In this document: one piece after another, positions 59,709-64,000 of the stretch
How the letters are laid out: each line of letters opens with the position of its first letter
How positions within the stretch are numbered: position 1 is the first letter of the stretch
From: Mycolicibacterium chlorophenolicum
GTDB taxonomy: Bacteria > Actinomycetota > Actinomycetes > Mycobacteriales > Mycobacteriaceae
Direction of reading: 5' to 3'
Length of the DNA: 64,000 nucleotides
Assembly (NCBI RefSeq): GCF_001044235.1
Contig: NZ_JYNL01000019.1
Location: 1,658 to 65,657, forward strand
Translations under genes and position numbers: made by a program
The notes under the pieces: model-generated
The model's database searches: none
Told to the model about the DNA's origin: nothing
What the model saw: the letters and a program-made list of their open reading frames with translations, nothing else

Positions 59709-61331
59709 ATGTCCGAGCAAAAGCTGGACGATCGGACCAGGAAGTTCTGGGGCTGGGGATTCGCCAATACGGGGATCACCGATGCCGAAGTCGGTGACCT
59801 GGGAAACATGATCCGGGACAAATTCGGTTTCCCTATCCAGGATTTGGCCAAAGCGCCAACAATCGATGAAATCGAGCTCCGTGAGCCCCGAGTCGCACCG
59901 CCCACCACGTTGGCTGGCATCTGCAAGTCAGATACCTGGACACGTGCCGAGCACACCCTAGGAAAGAACCTGGGCGACTTCGTGCGAGGTCTGGAACGGA
60001 AATTCGACAACCCGCCAGACTTTGTCGCCTTCCCGACAAACGAGAACGACGTAGTCTCCATCCTCGATTGGGCCCACGACAATGCGGTCGCTGTCGTTCC
60101 GTACGGTGGCGGGTCCTCGGTGGCGCAGGGGATCGAACCTGTAATCTCCGACGATTACCGCGGTGCTGTGACCGTCGATCTCCGGCACTTGAACCAAGTT
60201 CTCGAGATCGATCACGAATCACGGTCAGCGCGGATCCAGGGTGGCGTTCTAGGCCCCGATATGGACGCCCAGCTGCGCCCACACGGGTATTCGATGCGCT
60301 TCTTCCTGCAGGCCTTCGAATTCTCGACGCTCGGTGGGTGGGTCGCTACGCGCGCGGCCGGCCACTTCGCTACTGGATTCACCCAGATCGACGACTACGT
60401 GCAGTCGATGCGCGTGGTCACCCCCGCCGGCACCATGGAGACCCGCCGCTTGCCGGCCGACGGTGCGGGAGTATCGGCCGACCGCATGTTCATCGGGTCA
60501 GAAGGCACGCTGGGAATCATTACCGAGGCGTGGATGCGGCTACAAGACAAGCCGAAATTCAAAGTCGCCGCGTCGGTGCCGTTCGCGGACTTCGACAACG
60601 CTGTGGCCGCCATCCGTGCGCTGGCGCAGTCTGGCCTGCAGCCCGCCAACTGCCGATTGCTCGACCCAACCGAAGCTCTGCTGTCCGGCGCCTCGGCCAC
60701 CGACTCAATATTGGTGCTGGCTTTCGAGTCCGCCGATCACGACCTGAGCCCCTGGATGCAGCGTGGTGCTGAAATCTGCGCGTCCTTCGGCGGCAGGGTG
60801 AGTGCGGAAGCCTTGCAGGGAATTTCGGGCCCCGAGGCCGGACACTCCGGCGCGGCCGGGCGTTGGCGCGACTTCTTTGTCCGCGGACCCTACTATAAGG
60901 AGGGCTACACCCGGATGGGCGTGCTCCGCGAGACATTCGAAACCGCATGCACTTGGAGCGCCTTCCCTGAGATGCATGCCCGCGTCATGGAAGCCACAAC
61001 CGCGGCAGCCAAACGCGAATGCGGAGACGCAGTCGTGGCATGCCGCTTCACGCACGTTTACCCTGACGGCCCGGCTCCCTACTACACCGTGTTGGCACCG
61101 GCGAAGCAAGGTGCGGAGATCGAACAGTGGGCGGCCATCAAGGCCGCTGCTTCCGAGGCGGTACTCAGCGGCGGCGGCACTATCACTCACCACCATGCGG
61201 TCGGCAGGTTCCACCGCCCCTGGTATGACCAGCAACGGCCCGATCTGTTCGCCGCGTCGCTGCAGTCAGTTAAGAAAACCGTCGATCCCAACGGGATCAT
61301 GAATCCGGGCGTGCTGATCGACCCGCTATAG
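59709..61331 (+). CDS. FAD-binding oxidase of the alkyldihydroxyacetonephosphate synthase (AGPS)-like group
   Basis: A 540-residue flavoprotein. N-terminal text (KFWGWGFANTGITDAEVGDL) and the FAD_binding_4 domain (AVAVVPYGGGSSVAQGIEPV, FEFSTLGGWVATRAAGHFAT) are AGPS-like; the C-terminal domain ends with the His motif THHHAVGRFHRPWYDQQRP. Many actinobacterial members are not ether-lipid enzymes but FAD-linked 2-hydroxyacid oxidases or dehydrogenases, and the location beside glcDEF and a shared GntR box favours a hydroxyacid or ether-acid substrate. ATG 59709 follows AAAGGAAAGGTAG-type sequence. Length fits the family. Confidence 0.88.
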   Translation: MSEQKLDDRTRKFWGWGFANTGITDAEVGDLGNMIRDKFGFPIQDLAKAPTIDEIELREPRVAPPTTLAGICKSDTWTRAEHTLGKNLGDFVRGLERKFDNPPDFVAFPTNENDVVSILDWAHDNAVAVVPYGGGSSVAQGIEPVISDDYRGAVTVDLRHLNQVLEIDHESRSARIQGGVLGPDMDAQLRPHGYSMRFFLQAFEFSTLGGWVATRAAGHFATGFTQIDDYVQSMRVVTPAGTMETRRLPADGAGVSADRMFIGSEGTLGIITEAWMRLQDKPKFKVAASVPFADFDNAVAAIRALAQSGLQPANCRLLDPTEALLSGASATDSILVLAFESADHDLSPWMQRGAEICASFGGRVSAEALQGISGPEAGHSGAAGRWRDFFVRGPYYKEGYTRMGVLRETFETACTWSAFPEMHARVMEATTAAAKRECGDAVVACRFTHVYPDGPAPYYTVLAPAKQGAEIEQWAAIKAAASEAVLSGGGTITHHHAVGRFHRPWYDQQRPDLFAASLQSVKKTVDPNGIMNPGVLIDPL

Positions 61332-61505
61332 CAGCCACTCCTGCGATTTCGGTGGTCTCGCTCAATGACGCGCGAGGCCACTGAACGTCACGCAAGTGCA
61401 GAGCATGCGGTGGCTTTCGCTTGAGCGGGCTAGCCTCGGTGGATTTGTAACTGTCAACTAGTCGCTCGATTCTGAACGCGGGCAAAGATACTTGGAGGAA
61501 GGTCG

Positions 61506-62021
61506 ATGAGGATCGAGTTGCGCGACGGTCGCCCTCAAATTCCCGATTCGTGTTGGATAGGCCCAAATGCTGTGGTCATTGGCAACGTGCGACTTGGGCA
61601 ACAGGTGGGTATCTGGTACAACGCCGTGGTACGTGCGGACACAGCACCGGTCACTATCGGCGACCAAACCAATATCCAGGACGGGTGCGTGCTTCACGTC
61701 GACCCTGATGAGCCTATCGTGATCGGACAAAGAGTTTCCGTGGGGCACAACGCAATAGTCCACAGCTGCACGATCGGCGACGATGTGCTCGTCGGGATGG
61801 GGTCCACCATATTGAATGGCGCCGTCGTCGGGTCTAACACTTTGATCGCCGCCAACGCATTGGTTCTCAGTAACGCCAGAATTCCGTCTGGGTCGTTGGT
61901 CGCAGGCGTACCCGCGAAGGTACGCCGCAATCTAACCGAGGCAGAACTTCTGAGCATCAAACGCAATGCAGCCAGGTATCTTCAGGCCATCGACGAGCAC
62001 GCTACAGGCCGACAATACTGA
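61506..62021 (+). CDS. Gamma-class carbonic anhydrase-like hexapeptide protein
   Basis: A 171-residue left-handed beta-helix protein made of hexapeptide repeats: AVVIGNVRLGQQVGIWYNAV, VTIGDQTNIQDGCVLHVD, IVIGQRVSVGHNAIVHSC. The zinc-ligand histidines are in VLHVD, VGHN and IVHSC, the pattern of gamma carbonic anhydrases and the related YrdA/PaaY proteins (the last act as thioesterases or with CoA metabolism). Start ATG follows GGAGGAAGGTCG. It lies 175 bases after the FAD oxidase on the same strand and may be co-transcribed. Function beyond the fold is open. Confidence 0.87.
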   Translation: MRIELRDGRPQIPDSCWIGPNAVVIGNVRLGQQVGIWYNAVVRADTAPVTIGDQTNIQDGCVLHVDPDEPIVIGQRVSVGHNAIVHSCTIGDDVLVGMGSTILNGAVVGSNTLIAANALVLSNARIPSGSLVAGVPAKVRRNLTEAELLSIKRNAARYLQAIDEHATGRQY

Positions 62022-62189
62022 CGGACGGGCGAGCGGCGCGCCGTTCACTATTGTCGGCTCATCTGAGCGATTAGACGAAGCGATGACCGAACTCGCTAAT
62101 CCCTGATGTGGCTGTTCGACCACCTCCGCGAGGATGCGCGGGGTAGCGGCTACCGGGCTTTGCGGCCCGTCAGCAACTACAGTCGGCAG

Positions 62190-62470
62190 TGGAAAGTCGT
62201 TGCGCCTGGAGCACCGGCTCGCAGGCGTTGACGTCAACCCATACCTCGCGCTTGCCGCGATCGTGTCGGCGGCCCTACAGTAAACTGAAGACGGTTCGGA
62301 GCTCCAGGAACCGATCTCAGAGAATGCCTACGACCCCGGGCTGCCCCCGAGTTCCAATAACGCTTGGGTCGGCACTCGAACTGTTCCGCGAAAACACTAC
62401 GGCGCAAGAAACATTCGGCGATGATGTGGTGGCGCAATACGCACGAATGGCCGAGCATGAACTCGACTAA
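62190..62470 (+). pseudogene. Glutamine synthetase C-terminal remnant
   Basis: LRLEHRLAGVDVNPYLALAA followed by IVSAALQ, and then in another frame RVPITLGSALELFRENTTAQ with DDVVAQYARMAEHEL, are the C-terminal parts of a glutamine synthetase-type protein. The rest is gone. It is a third ligase-like sequence in this window, neither in frame nor close enough to be a simple copy of the one at 23.4-24.8 kb. Confidence 0.7.
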
Positions 62471-62799
62471 TTTGATCAAAGCATCACCAACTAGGAGAAG
62501 GCTCGCGGGTTCGAAAGGCTCTGAGTCAACACCAGTAGCCTGGACCCACCGATACACCGACGACTGTGCTGTGTCTCCCCCTAACCACACAGTCTAAGAG
62601 GGTGTATCGGCTCCCTGGTGGCGGGCAGCGCAGACGCAGGCGTCGGCCTGCCCGCCACACCAGAGTAGTAAATATGTTGTGCTCCAACATCCATCGATCT
62701 CTCCGCAAGTAGCCGCCTAATGCGTTCACTTGACCTTCTATTAGGCTTCAGCGAGACTAGAGACACAGCGACGCGCACAATTGAATACGCCGACGAAGC
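62471..62799. other. Intergenic region with large hairpin
   Basis: No gene. At 62615-62663 CTGGTGGCGGGCAG pairs with CTGCCCGCCAC and a bulged ACCAG, with an inner GACGC/GCGTC stem: a stable 49-base hairpin without a following T tract. It may be a terminator or the remains of an insertion-sequence end. The gcvP promoter should lie in the last 100 bases, before the riboswitch. Confidence 0.5.
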
Positions 62800-62978
62800 G
62801 CAGCGGGAGAACCTCCTTTAGGAGGCGCCGTAGGAGCAATGTCCTCCCCGGGAATCTCTCAGGCCCAGTACCGCAGCGCCGAGGCAACTCTGGAGAACAG
62901 TGTCCAGGTTTTCTTGGATACTTACCGAAGGTGAATGCGCTTACGCGCCAAGCTCTCAGGTTTCAGGACAGAGCGGGG
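62800..62978 (+). promoter_or_regulatory. Tandem glycine riboswitch
   Basis: Two consecutive glycine aptamers. The first has GCGGGAGA, GCCGTAGGAGCAA and GGGAATCTCTCAGGC; the second has ACTCTGGAGA, ACCGAAGGTGAA and AAGCTCTCAGGTTTCAGGAC followed by AGAGCGGGG. These are the conserved segments of the gcvT-motif riboswitch. It ends about 55 bases before the GTG of gcvP, so it should switch that gene on when glycine is abundant. Confidence 0.95.
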
Positions 62979-63033
62979 AGGTGCCCTATTCAGCGCCCGG
63001 GTCGTCCGGGTGCAGTGAAAAGGAGTTCACCTC

Positions 63034-64000
63034 GTGTATGACAAAGTTGCGCAGCCTCTTACCAACGCTTTCGAGCGCCGACATATCGGACCAGACGCCG
63101 CCGAGCAGCAGCAGATGGTCAGCGCCTTGGGCTATAGCAGCCTGGACGCCCTGATCAACGACGCTGTGCCTCACCAGATACGGGCCGTTGACCCGCTGGT
63201 GCTGCCGTCTGCTCGTGAGGAGGCTGAAGTACTATCTGCACTCCGAGATCTGGCCGCCGCCAATGTCACTCGCGTCCAAATGATCGGACTCGGGTACTTC
63301 GACACGATCACACCTGCGGTCGTGCGCCGGAACATGCTCGAGTCACCGGCCTGGTACACCGCCTACACCCCCTACCAACAGGAAATCTCCCAAGGCCGGC
63401 TGGAAGCGCTGCTGATCTTTCAAACTGTGATCGAAGAGCTGACGGCGCTGCCGATCGCCAGCGCCTCACTGCTCGACGAAGCGACCGCGGTTGTGGAAGC
63501 GGTGCTCCTGATGCACCGCGCGGCCCCCAAAGCTGGCGGCCGCGATCGGGTTCTCATCGACGCCGATGTCCTTCCGCAAACCCTCAATGTAGTCCGAGGG
63601 CGCGCCGCTGCCATCGGCATCGAGGTAGTGGTGACAGATCTGGCCACCCATGTCGGCGCTGAGCTCGCCAAGGGTGGGGTATTCGGCGTCGTCCTGCAGT
63701 GCCCCGGCGCCAGCGGCGCCGTACGCGACTATGCAGCCGTCATCGGCCACGCCCGCGAGCACAACGCACTGGCCACAGTCGCAGCCGATCCGCTGTCGTT
63801 GACGATAATCACACCGCCGGGCGAGATGGGCGCCGACATCGCCGTCGGTTCAGCGCAGCGCTTCGGCGTCCCCCTCTTCTTCGGCGGTCCGCACGCCGGT
63901 TATATGGCGGTCCGTTCGGGACTCGAACGGATGCTGCCAGGGCGGCTGGTCGGTGTCTCGGTGGACGCCTCGGGTCGACCGGCGTACCGGCTCGCCCTGG
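63034..64000 (+). CDS. gcvP: Glycine dehydrogenase (glycine cleavage system P protein), 5' part
   Basis: GTG 63034 behind AAAAGGAGTTCACCTC opens a frame that runs past the window end (322 codons seen). It reads [20 protein letters not shown], then [40 protein letters not shown] and [18 protein letters not shown], the conserved N-terminal half of the PLP-dependent P protein. It decarboxylates glycine and passes the aminomethyl group to the H protein. The PLP lysine lies beyond the window. Controlled by the tandem glycine riboswitch just upstream. Confidence 0.95.
   Translation, partial: MYDKVAQPLTNAFERRHIGPDAAEQQQMVSALGYSSLDALINDAVPHQIRAVDPLVLPSAREEAEVLSALRDLAAANVTRVQMIGLGYFDTITPAVVRRNMLESPAWYTAYTPYQQEISQGRLEALLIFQTVIEELTALPIASASLLDEATAVVEAVLLMHRAAPKAGGRDRVLIDADVLPQTLNVVRGRAAAIGIEVVVTDLATHVGAELAKGGVFGVVLQCPGASGAVRDYAAVIGHAREHNALATVAADPLSLTIITPPGEMGADIAVGSAQRFGVPLFFGGPHAGYMAVRSGLERMLPGRLVGVSVDASGRPAYRLAL

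Noticed and set aside
1..64000. CRISPR array, rRNA operon or prophage structural genes
   Set aside because: I saw no regularly spaced repeats, no rRNA signature sequence and no capsid, tail or terminase-type genes.

Overview
The window is GC-rich actinobacterial DNA, most likely from a Mycolicibacterium/Mycobacterium-type organism. The evidence is frequent GTG starts, GTGA/ATGA stop-start overlaps, a WhiB-family protein, mycobacterial-type membrane proteins and a tandem glycine riboswitch ahead of gcvP. The species cannot be fixed from the sequence alone.

Region 1 (about 0.2-11.5 kb) is a stress/envelope neighbourhood: two PfpI/DJ-1 proteins, a STAS protein, an AI-2E-type permease, an LtrA-type membrane protein, a zinc alcohol dehydrogenase with a small partner, a DsbA-fold protein, a membrane protein and an orphan NarL-class histidine kinase. 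Region 2 (11.6-20 kb) is a patchwork: a tRNA-Tyr 3' part with an intrinsic terminator, remnants of an antitoxin-like gene, a Tat-type esterase, a four-TM-repeat membrane protein, a truncated serine dehydratase, a divergent LysR/EamA pair and decayed IS21 genes.

Region 3 (20-40 kb) is an amine-catabolism island. One strand carries a P450, a [3Fe-4S] ferredoxin, a ferredoxin reductase, a glutamine-synthetase-like ligase, a substrate-binding-fold protein without signal peptide, a PuuD-type gamma-glutamyl hydrolase and an unknown protein. The last four are translationally coupled. Upstream are a Cache-domain protein coupled to a GntR regulator, and a divergent amino-acid/amine permease with an aldehyde dehydrogenase. 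A second, largely decayed copy of the ligase/binding-protein/hydrolase set follows at 33.6-35.5 kb. Beside it are an intact aldehyde dehydrogenase and PuuD, and remnants of gabT, glutaryl-CoA dehydrogenase and a CoA-transferase.

Region 4 (39.4-44.8 kb) is an insertion-sequence nest: an IS3 remnant and an IS21 istA gene split by an intact IS256 and an intact IS110. Region 5 (45-61.3 kb) is a glycolate/glyoxylate module: class III aminotransferase, hyi, tartronate-semialdehyde reductase, gcl, glycerate kinase, IclR and GntR regulators, glcDEF coupled to a CaiB-type CoA-transferase, and a second FAD oxidase. The window ends with a gamma-carbonic-anhydrase homologue, a glutamine synthetase remnant, a glycine riboswitch and the 5' part of gcvP.

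Read together (inference), the P450 system would open a cyclic secondary amine, the ligase/hydrolase pair would process amine intermediates as gamma-glutamyl adducts, aldehyde dehydrogenases would oxidise the products, and the glc/gcl genes would assimilate a C2 acid such as glycolate. That combination is what morpholine breakdown would need. The decayed gabT/gcdH/CoA-transferase set would instead suit a piperidine-type (5-aminovalerate to glutarate) route.
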